Source: an uncultured bacterium (GTDB taxonomy: Bacteria; Bacteroidota; Bacteroidia; Sphingobacteriales; Sphingobacteriaceae). Taken from it: a stretch of DNA of 28,377 bases. The stretch lies in assembly GCA_903958995.1 (NCBI GenBank), contig CAJBVG010000002.1, positions 1-28,377 of the forward strand, read 5' to 3'. The notes beneath the pieces are model-generated. The model searched no databases. It had not been told where the DNA came from and was given only the letters and a program-made list of their open reading frames with translations. Of the stretch, positions 8,423 to 17,200 are shown in pieces (the first letter of the stretch is position 1; the number at the start of each line of letters is the position of its first letter). The position numbers and the translations under genes were made by a program.

Positions 8423-9205
8423 ATGATATCTCCACTTGCATCTGTACACCCAAAAGCGAAGATAGCTGATAAAGTTACTATTGAACCATTTACAACTGTT
8501 TCTGCAAACGTAGAAATTGGAGAAGGTACTTGGATTGGTCCGAACGTGAGCATCATGGATGGAGCACGTATTGGTAAAAATTGCAAGATATTTCCAGGTG
8601 CAGTAGTTTCAGCTATTCCCCAAGATTTAAAATATAAAGGTGAAGAGAGTGTCGTTGAAATAGGTGACAATACTGTAATCCGCGAATGTGTTACAATAAA
8701 CAGAGGTACTGTTGATCGTATGAAAACTAGCATTGGTAAAAATTGCTTACTAATGGCCTACACTCATATTGCACACGATTGTATTTTAGGTGATAATATC
8801 ATTTTAGCAAACAATGTAAATCTTGCTGGGCATGTTACTATCGAAGATTATGCAATCTTAGAAGGTATGGCCGCTGTAGGGCAATTCTTACGAATTGGTG
8901 CACATACATTTATTGCTGGTGGTACTTTGGTTCGAAAAAATGTTCCTCCATATACGAAAGCTGCTAGAGAACCTATTTCTTATGTAGGTATAAATTCAGT
9001 TGGCTTACGTCGTAGAGGTTTTACTGATGAACAAATTCGTCAGATCGAAGATATTTATAGAATATTATACGTTAAAGGTCATTCCATTTCGAATGCGCTT
9101 CCAATTATAGAAGCTGAAATCTCGGATAGTCCAATAAAAGCAGGCATCTTAGATTTCATTCATTCTTCTACAAATGGAATCATGAAGGGTTACTCTAGAG
9201 ATTAA
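8423..9205 (+). CDS. lpxA: UDP-N-acetylglucosamine O-acyltransferase LpxA
   Basis: LpxA carries out the first step of lipid A synthesis, moving a 3-hydroxyacyl chain from ACP to the 3-OH of UDP-GlcNAc in the cytoplasm. The 260-residue protein is a hexapeptide-repeat beta-helix (about 1-185) followed by a helical C-terminal domain (SVGLRRRGFTDEQIRQIE). The catalytic histidine is H118 in YTHIAHDCILG, equivalent to H125 in E. coli. SAIPQDLKYKGE and IRECVTINRGT are LpxA family signatures that separate it from LpxD. It is nine bases after lpxC-fabZ, and its stop overlaps the next start (TAATG), so the three are very likely co-transcribed. Acyl-chain length preference cannot be read from the sequence with confidence. 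Confidence 0.97.
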   Translation: MISPLASVHPKAKIADKVTIEPFTTVSANVEIGEGTWIGPNVSIMDGARIGKNCKIFPGAVVSAIPQDLKYKGEESVVEIGDNTVIRECVTINRGTVDRMKTSIGKNCLLMAYTHIAHDCILGDNIILANNVNLAGHVTIEDYAILEGMAAVGQFLRIGAHTFIAGGTLVRKNVPPYTKAAREPISYVGINSVGLRRRGFTDEQIRQIEDIYRILYVKGHSISNALPIIEAEISDSPIKAGILDFIHSSTNGIMKGYSRD

Positions 9206-9828
9206 TGCACATTTCACTTCATAAAATCGGTAAGAAATTTAATCGTGAATGGATATTTAGGAATATCGATTTTGAAATTCCTTCTGGTACTCGAATTGCC
9301 ATACTCGGCTCAAATGGTTCCGGAAAATCAACTTTACTTCAAGTACTATCTGGTATACTAAGTCCATCAGAAGGCTCCACAGAATATCTTATCAATGAAA
9401 CAATAGTTCCTATCGAAGAAGTATTTCAATATTTTACAATTGCTTCGCCCTATTTAGAGTTAGTAGAAGAAATGACGCTTATAGAAATGATTGAATTTCA
9501 TTTCTCCTTTAAAGGCCGACTTCAAGAATTAAGCAATACGGAAATTATAAATTTATTGGGATTAGAAAAATCGACTCACAAAGAAATTCGACATTTTTCT
9601 TCTGGAATGAAACAACGTTTAAAACTAGCCCTTGCAGTTTTATCAGATGTGCAATGTATTTTATTAGATGAACCGTGTTCAAACTTAGATAAACAAAGCA
9701 TCTCGTGGTATCAGAATTTATTAAATACCTACGTTGCCAATCGTACTTTAATTATATGCTCTAACCAAGAGTATGAATATGAAATTTGTGATAAATCACT
9801 ATCGATAATGGATTATAAGTCAGTATAA
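9205..9828 (+). CDS. Small ABC-type ATPase with atypical signature and no adjacent permease
   Basis: A stand-alone nucleotide-binding domain of 207 residues. Walker A is GSNGSGKST (35-43), Walker B CILLDEP (151-157, catalytic E156) and the D-loop SNLD (159-162). The signature is SSGMKQR (132-138), not LSGGQ, a variant also seen in some exporter ATPases. The switch region reads IICSNQEYEYE, so the usual H-loop histidine seems replaced (N187 is the closest counterpart). There is no membrane partner in the window. The start overlaps the lpxA stop by one base, so it is translationally coupled to lipid A genes and may be linked to envelope or lipid transport; that is inference from context. LptB is an unlikely identity because it is longer and has canonical motifs. 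Confidence 0.85.
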   Translation: MHISLHKIGKKFNREWIFRNIDFEIPSGTRIAILGSNGSGKSTLLQVLSGILSPSEGSTEYLINETIVPIEEVFQYFTIASPYLELVEEMTLIEMIEFHFSFKGRLQELSNTEIINLLGLEKSTHKEIRHFSSGMKQRLKLALAVLSDVQCILLDEPCSNLDKQSISWYQNLLNTYVANRTLIICSNQEYEYEICDKSLSIMDYKSV

Positions 9829-9842
9829 AAGACTATAATTAT

Positions 9843-9850
9843 TATCTTTG
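9843..9850 (+). promoter_or_regulatory. -7 promoter box for efp
   Basis: TATCTTTG matches TAnnTTTG exactly, 28 bases before the efp ATG. No TTG is seen at the -33 distance, so only the -7 element is supported. Confidence 0.5.
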
Positions 9851-9878
9851 CACTCTTTAATAATATAAAAACAAACTT

Positions 9879-10442
9879 ATGGCAAAAGCATCCGAAGTAA
9901 AAAGTGGAAATGTGTTGCGTTTCAATGGTGACTTAGTTACTGTAGAAGAATTTATTCACCGTACACCAGGAAACTTACGTGCTTTCTATCAAGCAAGAAT
10001 GCGTAACGTTAAATCTGGTAAAATTGTTGAATACCGTTTCCGTACAGACGAAGAAGTAACAATTTGCAGAGTAGAAACTAAAGACTATCAGTATTTATAT
10101 GATGATGGAGATTTCTTTGTTGTAATGGACAATGAAACTTTCGAGCAATTCAATATTCCTAAATTCTTATTTGGGAACTCAGCAAAATTTGTTGCTGAAG
10201 GAATGAATTTAATTATTGCTTTTGAAAGTGATGAACCTATTTTAGCTTCAGCACCTTCACATGTTGAATTAGAAGTTACTTATACTGAACCTGCAGTAAA
10301 AGGTGATACTGCTACTAACGTAACGAAATCTGCTACCGTTTCTAATGGTGTAGAAATTCGTGTTCCTTTATTTATAAATGAAGGTGATAAAGTTAAAGTT
10401 GATACTCGTACTGGTGATTACGTTGAACGCGTAAAACAATAA
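9879..10442 (+). CDS. efp: Elongation factor P
   Basis: EF-P binds the ribosome between P and E sites and relieves stalling at proline runs. The 187-residue length and the three beta-barrel domains are normal: KOW-like domain I (1-63), then two OB folds; the C-terminal signature is GDKVKVDTRTGDYVERVK. The tip of domain I reads HRTPGNLRAF, which places Asn32 where proteobacterial EF-Ps carry the lysine that EpmA modifies or the arginine that EarP modifies. The protein therefore should not depend on those modification systems. It follows the lipid A cluster but has its own -7 box. Confidence 0.97.
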   Translation: MAKASEVKSGNVLRFNGDLVTVEEFIHRTPGNLRAFYQARMRNVKSGKIVEYRFRTDEEVTICRVETKDYQYLYDDGDFFVVMDNETFEQFNIPKFLFGNSAKFVAEGMNLIIAFESDEPILASAPSHVELEVTYTEPAVKGDTATNVTKSATVSNGVEIRVPLFINEGDKVKVDTRTGDYVERVKQ

Positions 10443-10446
10443 CACT

Positions 10447-10483
10447 AATATGTTAACGTGTTAATGGGATAATATGTTAATGT
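10447..10483 (+). repeat. Degenerate TTAATG-type repeats behind efp
   Basis: Several near-copies of the unit AATATGTTAATG / CGTGTTAATG lie head to tail right after the efp stop. A related stretch, TAATATGCTAATGTGC, follows the AsmA-like gene at 22238-22253. They look like low-complexity 3' intergenic repeats; no function is evident. Confidence 0.4.
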
Positions 10484-10519
10484 TTTATATAAATAGAAGT
10501 TTATAGGAAACATTAACAT
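10474..10519. terminator. Probable bidirectional terminator between efp and the folate gene
   Basis: A perfect 12-bp inverted repeat: ATGTTAATGTTT (10474-10485) and AAACATTAACAT (10508-10519) with a 22-base loop. It lies between the two convergent genes, ending four bases before the stop codon of the minus-strand gene. AT-rich stem and runs of T on either strand fit a weak two-way terminator. Confidence 0.5.
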
Positions 10520-10523
10520 TTAT

Positions 10524-11093
10524 TTAGAATGTCCAGAGTTTTGAAGGACTAATGGCATAGTTTAATTTTACATCGTGTTCTTCGATGTCTTCTATTTTTT
10601 CTATCGGCTCAAAATAACACAATCCAATTTTTATAACATCCTCTCTGCACTCTGTTAAGAAGCGATCGTAAAACCCTTTTCCATATCCAACACGATATCC
10701 ATTTTTATCAAACGTAAGTAATGGACATATGACCATATCAATTTCATTGTAAGGAACAATTGTTCCATCAACGGGTTCCATAATTCCATAATTATTCTCC
10801 GCTAAAATTGTATTATCATCACAGATGATATTTTGCATTTCAAAAGTTTTGAAATTACTACGTGGAATAACGATGGTTACATGAGGTGCAATTAATCTTA
10901 AAAAATGAATAATAGGAAATGTGTCGATTTCGTTTTTTTGCTTTATTGGTAAATAAATATGAACAGTTTTGATTTTAGAAAAATCATAATTTCCCATTTG
11001 ATCAATCACGCTTTGAAGTAAAGCACATTTGTTTTCGTCGCTTAACATTTCGCGTTTCTCTAAAATGTTTTTGCGGATCAGTTCTTTATTCAC
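10524..11093 (-). CDS. 5-formyltetrahydrofolate cyclo-ligase
   Basis: This enzyme (also called methenyl-THF synthetase) uses ATP to convert 5-formyltetrahydrofolate, a dead-end storage form, into 5,10-methenyltetrahydrofolate. The 189-residue protein is of normal length. Its hallmark is FDKNGYRVGYGKGFYDRFL (residues 128-146), the phosphate/folate-binding loop of the family, with PLLTFD just before. The N-terminal region starts with basic residues and an R-x-x-I-L-x-x-R pattern typical of the ATP-binding site. It converges with efp and diverges from the secreted protein gene. It is not visibly part of an operon. Confidence 0.93.
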   Translation of the reverse strand: MNKELIRKNILEKREMLSDENKCALLQSVIDQMGNYDFSKIKTVHIYLPIKQKNEIDTFPIIHFLRLIAPHVTIVIPRSNFKTFEMQNIICDDNTILAENNYGIMEPVDGTIVPYNEIDMVICPLLTFDKNGYRVGYGKGFYDRFLTECREDVIKIGLCYFEPIEKIEDIEEHDVKLNYAISPSKLWTF

Positions 11094-11158
11094 GACTTTA
11101 GATATTTAATTGGCATTAGAATTGTTAAATTTATGAAATACAATTAGATAATCAACTC

Positions 11159-13855
11159 ATGAAAAGAGCTTTTATTCTATTATTTATTTTGCCTTCTATG
11201 GCGTTCGCACAATTATTCAAATTGAATAACAGCAACAAACCTTCTAGTTTTAATCAATTACAAACAGAATTTGAAGAATATAGGCAACAAAATGACCTTA
11301 AAACTACTCGCGGTTGGAAGTGGTACAAGCGTTGGGAAGCTCACTATGAGCAACGCCAATCGTTACATGGTAACATGGTAGATCCTTCTGTTTTCTTTGA
11401 GGAAGCAAAAAAAATACAGGCCCAAAAGAACATAGCGAATAAAAATACTACAGGTAATTGGACACCTTTTGGTCCATCGGAGTTACCTCCTTCCATAGAT
11501 CAAATTACTTCACACGGTATGGGTAGAATAAACTGTATGGCATTTCATCCTACAGATTCGGCCACCATATTTGCAGGCGTTGCTCAAGGTGGTGTTTGGA
11601 AATCAACCAACTCTGGTCAATCATGGACACCCTTAACCGATCAGTTACCAATTATTAGAATTAGTGATATTGCTATCGACCCTAACAATCCGAATACCAT
11701 GTACATTTCTGTAGGTGATTATGGATACTTGGGAATTTCACTTCAATCAGATGGACGTAAACGTCATACTCATTATGGAATTGGCGTATACAAAACTACT
11801 GATGGTGGTACTACTTGGTCGCAAACTGGATTAAGTTTATCCTTAAATCAATTCGACGAATCTTTGATACGTAGAGTTATTGTTAATCCTGCAAACTCAT
11901 CTGAGCTTGTTGCTGTTGGCATTGCTGGTATTTGGAAATCTTACGATGCTGGTACCACATGGACGAAAAAGAAAAATGATATCATTTGGGATTTAGAAAG
12001 TAACCCAATGAATGCCAAAACACTTTACGCAAGTACAGGTTTTATTAATTCATTAAATCAAGGTGATGCAGGTATTTTAAAATCAACCAATTTTGGTGAA
12101 ACATGGACTTTGTTAACCACAGGCATTCCTACTAAAACAGCACAACGTGTAGAGCTTACCGTTTCTCGCGTGGATACAAATTATATCTATGCGATTACCT
12201 GCGGATTAGATCGCGGTTTTGAAGGATTTTATAGAAGCACAAATTCTGGAACTACTTGGACAAAAAGATATAGCGGTTCTACTGGTTTAAATATTTTAGG
12301 TTGGGATAATAGTTCTGGTGGTGGTGGACAAGGCACCTACGATTTAGCAATTGTTGCTGATGCTGTTTCTCGTGATAAAGTTTATATCGGTGGTATTAAT
12401 ATGTGGGGAACAGATGATGGTGGTGCAACTTGGGATGGAATGTCATATTGGTTGCCTTACTACGGAGAATATTTACATGCAGATCAACACCAATTTAAAT
12501 ACAACCCACTTACAAATGCATATTATGTTTCTAACGATGGTGGGCTATATCGCACCAACAATCCAATCATCGGTTCTTGGGATGATGCGAACTCAGTACC
12601 GAATTATACTTGGCCTACACATTGGCGTTTCTTAGGAAGTGGAATGCAAATTTCTTCATTCTATCGTTTAGGTTTACGTGAACGTTTTGGAGATGTGATT
12701 ACTGGCGCACAAGATAATTCAACATTTTATCGCTCCAACAACCAATGGGTTAATATGATTGGCGGTGATGGTATGGATTGTGCATTACATCCTACCGATA
12801 CCAATATTCTATATGGTTCCGCACAGTATGGTTATTTAGTTCAATCTTTTGATGGGGGACAAACATTTGGTTCATTAAATGTAGGCAATGGTGAAAATGG
12901 TGAGTGGACTACTCCATTTAAGTTAGACCCTAATGCTCCGGAAGTGATTTATGCAGGTTATGAAAACATGCATGTTTCTTTGGATGAAGGATTCTCTTTC
13001 ACTCCAATTTCTAATTTCCCTAAAATGCAAAATGGTGCAGGTGCTACCATCTCTACTTTTGATTTTGGTATTTCTGATCCAAGCTATGTTTATGTTGCAA
13101 AACGAATTGTTCATCAACAAAACGAATCGATGAAATTTTATGTGACTAGTAACTCTGGTATTGCTTGGACAAATCGCACTGCTGGTTTACCCGACTCTAT
13201 GTATTGCACTTCAATAACAGTAAGCGATGTGAACCCTCAAATTGCTTGGGCGTGCTTCAGCGGTTTTGCTGCTGGTGCTAAAGTGTATAAAACAATTGAT
13301 GCTGGTGCTACTTGGACAAACATCTCCATGAACTTACCGAATATCCCAGTAAACGTTGTTGTTCATCAACATGGCTCAGCAAAAAATATATTATATATCG
13401 GAACTGATGCTGGTGTATATTATACGTATGATAGCCTTGGATCGTGGTTGCTCTATAGCACCATGCTTCCGAACGTAATTGTGAGTGATTTAGAAATTCA
13501 TGCCGATTCTAATAAAATTTTCGCTGCAACATTTGGTCGCGGAATATGGATGAGCGACCTAGCTCAAAATCCAACAAGCATTGGTATTAATCAGAATCCA
13601 TTAGCAGCTATAGATGTCAATTTGTTCCCAAATAAAAACAATGGAGCGTTTACCATACAAGGTACAAACATTAATACAGAAAATTGTATAGTATCTATAA
13701 TAAACATTCTTGGTAAAGAAGTTTATAAAGAACATGTAAAAATTACCAATCGAAAACTCTATAAATCGTATGAGATTGATTTATTACCTGGAGAGTATTT
13801 TTACAGGATTCAGAGTGGTAAGTTTTCTTCGGTGAAGAAGTTTATTGTGGAGTAA
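11159..13855 (+). CDS. Secreted Asp-box (BNR/VPS10-like) repeat protein with T9SS sorting domain
   Basis: An 898-residue exported protein. A signal peptide (MKRAFILLFILPSMAFAQ, 1-18) leads to a beta-propeller region with many Asp-boxes, such as SGQSW (152-156), DGGTTW (215-220) and later AGTTW, FGETW, SGTTW, DGGATW, DGGQTF and AGATW. The blades also show the recurrent INCMAFHPTDSATIFAGVA-type strand seen in sortilin/VPS10 and photosynthesis-stability-like propellers. The last 81 residues (818-898) form a T9SS type A sorting domain: IDVNLFPNKNNGAF, then IINILGKEVYKE, ending in SSVKKFIVE. The protein should cross the outer membrane by T9SS, which PorX regulates. The many Asp-boxes resemble sialidases and xyloglucanases, but I see no catalytic set that supports either, so the enzymatic role is open. 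The stop codon lies in the 29-bp palindrome. Confidence 0.9.
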   Translation: MKRAFILLFILPSMAFAQLFKLNNSNKPSSFNQLQTEFEEYRQQNDLKTTRGWKWYKRWEAHYEQRQSLHGNMVDPSVFFEEAKKIQAQKNIANKNTTGNWTPFGPSELPPSIDQITSHGMGRINCMAFHPTDSATIFAGVAQGGVWKSTNSGQSWTPLTDQLPIIRISDIAIDPNNPNTMYISVGDYGYLGISLQSDGRKRHTHYGIGVYKTTDGGTTWSQTGLSLSLNQFDESLIRRVIVNPANSSELVAVGIAGIWKSYDAGTTWTKKKNDIIWDLESNPMNAKTLYASTGFINSLNQGDAGILKSTNFGETWTLLTTGIPTKTAQRVELTVSRVDTNYIYAITCGLDRGFEGFYRSTNSGTTWTKRYSGSTGLNILGWDNSSGGGGQGTYDLAIVADAVSRDKVYIGGINMWGTDDGGATWDGMSYWLPYYGEYLHADQHQFKYNPLTNAYYVSNDGGLYRTNNPIIGSWDDANSVPNYTWPTHWRFLGSGMQISSFYRLGLRERFGDVITGAQDNSTFYRSNNQWVNMIGGDGMDCALHPTDTNILYGSAQYGYLVQSFDGGQTFGSLNVGNGENGEWTTPFKLDPNAPEVIYAGYENMHVSLDEGFSFTPISNFPKMQNGAGATISTFDFGISDPSYVYVAKRIVHQQNESMKFYVTSNSGIAWTNRTAGLPDSMYCTSITVSDVNPQIAWACFSGFAAGAKVYKTIDAGATWTNISMNLPNIPVNVVVHQHGSAKNILYIGTDAGVYYTYDSLGSWLLYSTMLPNVIVSDLEIHADSNKIFAATFGRGIWMSDLAQNPTSIGINQNPLAAIDVNLFPNKNNGAFTIQGTNINTENCIVSIINILGKEVYKEHVKITNRKLYKSYEIDLLPGEYFYRIQSGKFSSVKKFIVE

Positions 13856-13909
13856 ACTCATTACTTCGTAGCACGACTTCAGTCGTGCTACGAAGTAATG
13901 AGTTTACTC
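13850..13909. repeat. Perfect 29-bp inverted repeat (2-base loop) spanning both stop codons; probable two-way terminator or REP-like element
   Basis: Left arm 13850-13878 and right arm 13881-13909 are exact reverse complements with only TC between them. The core is GTAGCACGACT / AGTCGTGCTAC. The outer end of each arm is GAGTAA, the last Glu codon and stop of the plus-strand gene (13850-13855) and, mirrored, of the minus-strand gene (13909-13904). As RNA it makes a very stable hairpin from either strand. No long T-run follows, so it may also be a mobile palindromic repeat of the REP kind. Confidence 0.85.
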
Positions 13910-14257
13910 TATTTCCTCAAAGTAGTGTATAATCAACTGCTTCAGCAAGAACTCTTGCTCTAGTGTAGTATAAGCCGGTATAGCTTTCACTGCATTCCAA
14001 TGTGGCCAACCGTCTTGGTCCAAACCTTCGAGTTCATAGAATCCCATCTCACTCATCAAACGACAAGTAGCGATGTGCATCAATTCTTCTTTTTGTCGCT
14101 TAGAAAATTTCTTTGGCCCTTGACCTAATTCTTGAACGCCAATTAAAAATAGAAATACTTTTACATCAGGTTCATCAGAATCGAAATCCTGTTGAATTTT
14201 TTCACAAAGATTTTTCCAATCTTGGTTTATCTTTTTTATATCTAGATTTAAACTCAT
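13904..14257 (-). CDS. Conserved-looking small protein of unknown function downstream of mfd
   Basis: I do not recognise this family. The product from ATG 14257 has 117 residues (MSLNLDIKKINQDWKNLCEK...), is acidic and predicted soluble and largely helical, with no signal peptide or membrane segment. A possible GTG start at 14281 would overlap the mfd stop; ATG 14257 is preferred because it leaves 16 bases after mfd and a more natural N-terminus. Possible conserved points are FLIGVQELGQGPKKFSKRQK and the aromatic run DGWPHWNA. Being right behind mfd on the same strand, it is probably on the mfd transcript. Its stop codon lies in the palindrome at 13850-13909. The regular composition and plausible start argue that it is a real gene. 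Confidence 0.75.
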   Translation of the reverse strand: MSLNLDIKKINQDWKNLCEKIQQDFDSDEPDVKVFLFLIGVQELGQGPKKFSKRQKEELMHIATCRLMSEMGFYELEGLDQDGWPHWNAVKAIPAYTTLEQEFLLKQLIIHYFEEIE

Positions 14258-14273
14258 GTTTCTTGTTATTTTA

Positions 14274-17200
14274 TTAACCACTCATTTCAGTTAATATCGC
14301 GATAGCATGCGATACTGAAGTAACCTGATCAAATATCATTATTAAACTTGTTTTTCCTTCTTTCATTTTTACTCCTCGTGGATATTTCTGCACATAGCTT
14401 AATATCGCACGGAAAGTATCTGATTCGTAAAAACCAGAATGGGGGTTTGAAGGGAAATTCCCCCTCAATGTATTATTTTTTAAACTCAATTTTTCAAATC
14501 CAATACTCTTAGCTAACCACTGCAAACGTAATGCATTTAATAGTTCACGAACTTCTCTTGGTACCGTTCCGAAGCGATCCAGCAATTGTAATTCAAACGC
14601 TTTTAATCCCTCTTCTGTTTCTATTTTATTTAGCTCAGTGTATAAATTTAATCGCTCTGCTATATTGGTTACGTATTCATCAGGGATTAACAACTCTTGG
14701 TCGGTATCAATCTGACAAAAACTTACATGTGGTGGAGGAGGTTGATCTTTGAATAAATCTTTAAACTCGTCTTCTTTTAATTCTTGAATCGCTTCATCCA
14801 AAATTTTATGATAAAGTTCAAAACCAATCTCAGCAATAAATCCACTTTGCTCTGCACCTAATAAATTCCCAGCACCACGTATATCTAAATCGCGCATCGC
14901 TACTTGGAATCCACTTCCTAAATCAGAAAACTCTTCAATAGCACTTAAACGCTTACGCGCTTCTGGAGTTACTGCAGATAATGGTGGACTTAATAAATAG
15001 CAAAATGCTTTTTTAGTTGAACGTCCTACTCGCCCACGCATTTGGTGCATATCACTTAAACCAAAGTTCTGAGCATTATTAATAAATATAGTATTTGCAT
15101 TCGAAATGTCTAATCCCGATTCGATAATAGTCGTTGCTACTAAAACATCATACTCGCCAGACATGAATTTAAGCATCACATCTTCCAAAGCATTACCATC
15201 TAACTGTCCATGTCCAATGCCAATGCGCACTCCAGGACAAATACGTTGTATTAATCCTGCCACTTGTGCAATGTCTTGTACTCTATTATGTATGAAGAAT
15301 ACTTGTCCACCACGCTCCACTTCAAACTCAATGGCTTCTTTAATTAACTTCTCATTAAACACGTGCAACTCGGTAGTAACCGGTTGACGATTTGGAGGAG
15401 GAGTATTAATGATGGATAAATCTCGCGCACCCATTAAGGAGAAATGTAATGTTCTTGGAATTGGTGTAGCCGTTAATGTTAAAGTATCGATGTTTGCGCG
15501 GAACTGTTTTAATTTTTCTTTTGTACTTACTCCAAATTTTTGTTCCTCATCAATAATCATTAAACCTAAGTCTTTAAACTTAACATCTTTACTTACGATT
15601 CGGTGAGTTCCAATGAGAATATCAATTTTCCCCTCAGCAGTTTTTTGTAATATTTCTTTAATTTCTTTATTAGAACGGAAGCGATTAATATACTCTACGT
15701 TACATGGAAAATCTTTTAATCGTTCTTTAAATGTTTTATAATGTTGCATTGCCAAAATTGTAGTAGGCACTAATATGGCAACTTGCTTACTATCGGTTAC
15801 TGCTTTAAATGCGGCACGTACAGCCACTTCTGTTTTCCCAAATCCAACATCACCACACACCAGTCTATCCATAGGATGTGGCGATTCCATGTCTTTTTTA
15901 ATATCGGCAGTTGCTTTAATTTGATCGGGAGTATCTTCCCACATAAAGGATGCCTCTAACTCCACTTGCAAATAAGTATCGGGTAGAAATTCATTGCCCA
16001 TTTGAGCTTTACGTTTTGCATAGAGCTTAATCAAATCACGCGCAATGTCTTTTACTTTTTTCTTTGTGTTCTTTTTTAACTTCTCCCAAACTTCTGAACC
16101 TAACTTATGCATCTTAGGTGCAGTGCCATCTTTACCTGAGTATTTAGAAATACGATTTAATGAATTGATGTTAACATACAGCAAGTCATTATCAGCATAA
16201 ACCAAACGTATTGCTTCTTGTAGCTTACCGTTTACTTCTACTTTCTCTAATCCGGCATATTTACCAATACCATGATCAATGTGCACCACAAAATCACCAG
16301 GTTTTAATTCACGCAATTCACGTAATGTTAATGCTTGTGATTTTGAATAATTTTTGTGGACTTTATATTTATAGTATCGATCAAAAATCTGATGGTCGGT
16401 ATAAAATGCAAACTTTAATTGTTCATCAATAAATCCTTCTCGAATAGAAATTGGAATTGGAGTAAACGAAACTTTTTTGCGTTCGTCTTTACTGTCCTTA
16501 TAAATATCATCGAAGATAGTATATAGTCGTTCTATTTGTTTCGTCTGATCGGCAAAGATGTAATTGGCAATATTTTCAGATTCGTTCTTTTTTAAATTAT
16601 GAATCAACAAATTAAAATCTTTGTTGAATGAGGGTTGTGGACGAGTATTAAACAGTATACTTTCATCTGCCTTAAAATAAAATTGCTTGCCAAACTCAAT
16701 ACAGGCAAAGCTTTTAAGGCTTGTATTAAATTCTGATGAAGTTTGAAATACATCACTCGGATTTGAAAATTCGGGATGTATTATTAAATCTTCTTTACTT
16801 AATGTGGCAAAAATTTCTTCACCTTTTGCTTTTCCTTCATTAAACACATCATATGCAAACTGAACATCTTTAAACCAAATACTGCTACCTTGCGAAAGGT
16901 ATTGTAAAAGTGATGCTTGATGATTCGCTAATTTTTGAGATTGTATATTAGGGATAATGGAGAGTTCTTGTACAGCTTCAACAGATAATTGGTTTTCAAT
17001 GTCGAATGTTCGTATCGATTCAATATGATCCCCAAAAAATTCGATACGATAAGGTAGTTCATTTGAAAACGAATAAATATCCACGATGCCTCCACGAATA
17101 GAAAACTGACCAGCTTCGTAAACAAAGTCAACTCGTTCAAATTCATATTCTGTTAAGAAATCATTAATGGTATCTATAGAACAACGTTCACCACTTTTTA

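Noticed and set aside
9205..9828. Identity of the ABC ATPase as LptB
   Set aside because: It is about 30 residues short, lacks the canonical LSGGQ and switch histidine, and no lpt genes are adjacent.
12351..12635. Out-of-frame plus-strand open frame inside the Asp-box protein gene
   Set aside because: It overlaps the propeller coding region in another frame and its translation has no coherent domain.
11159..13855. Sialidase annotation based on Asp-boxes
   Set aside because: Asp-boxes occur in many propellers; no FRIP motif or arginine triad was found.
14258..14281. GTG start at 14281 for the small gene behind mfd
   Set aside because: It would overlap the mfd stop and adds eight residues with no sign of conservation; ATG 14257 is simpler.
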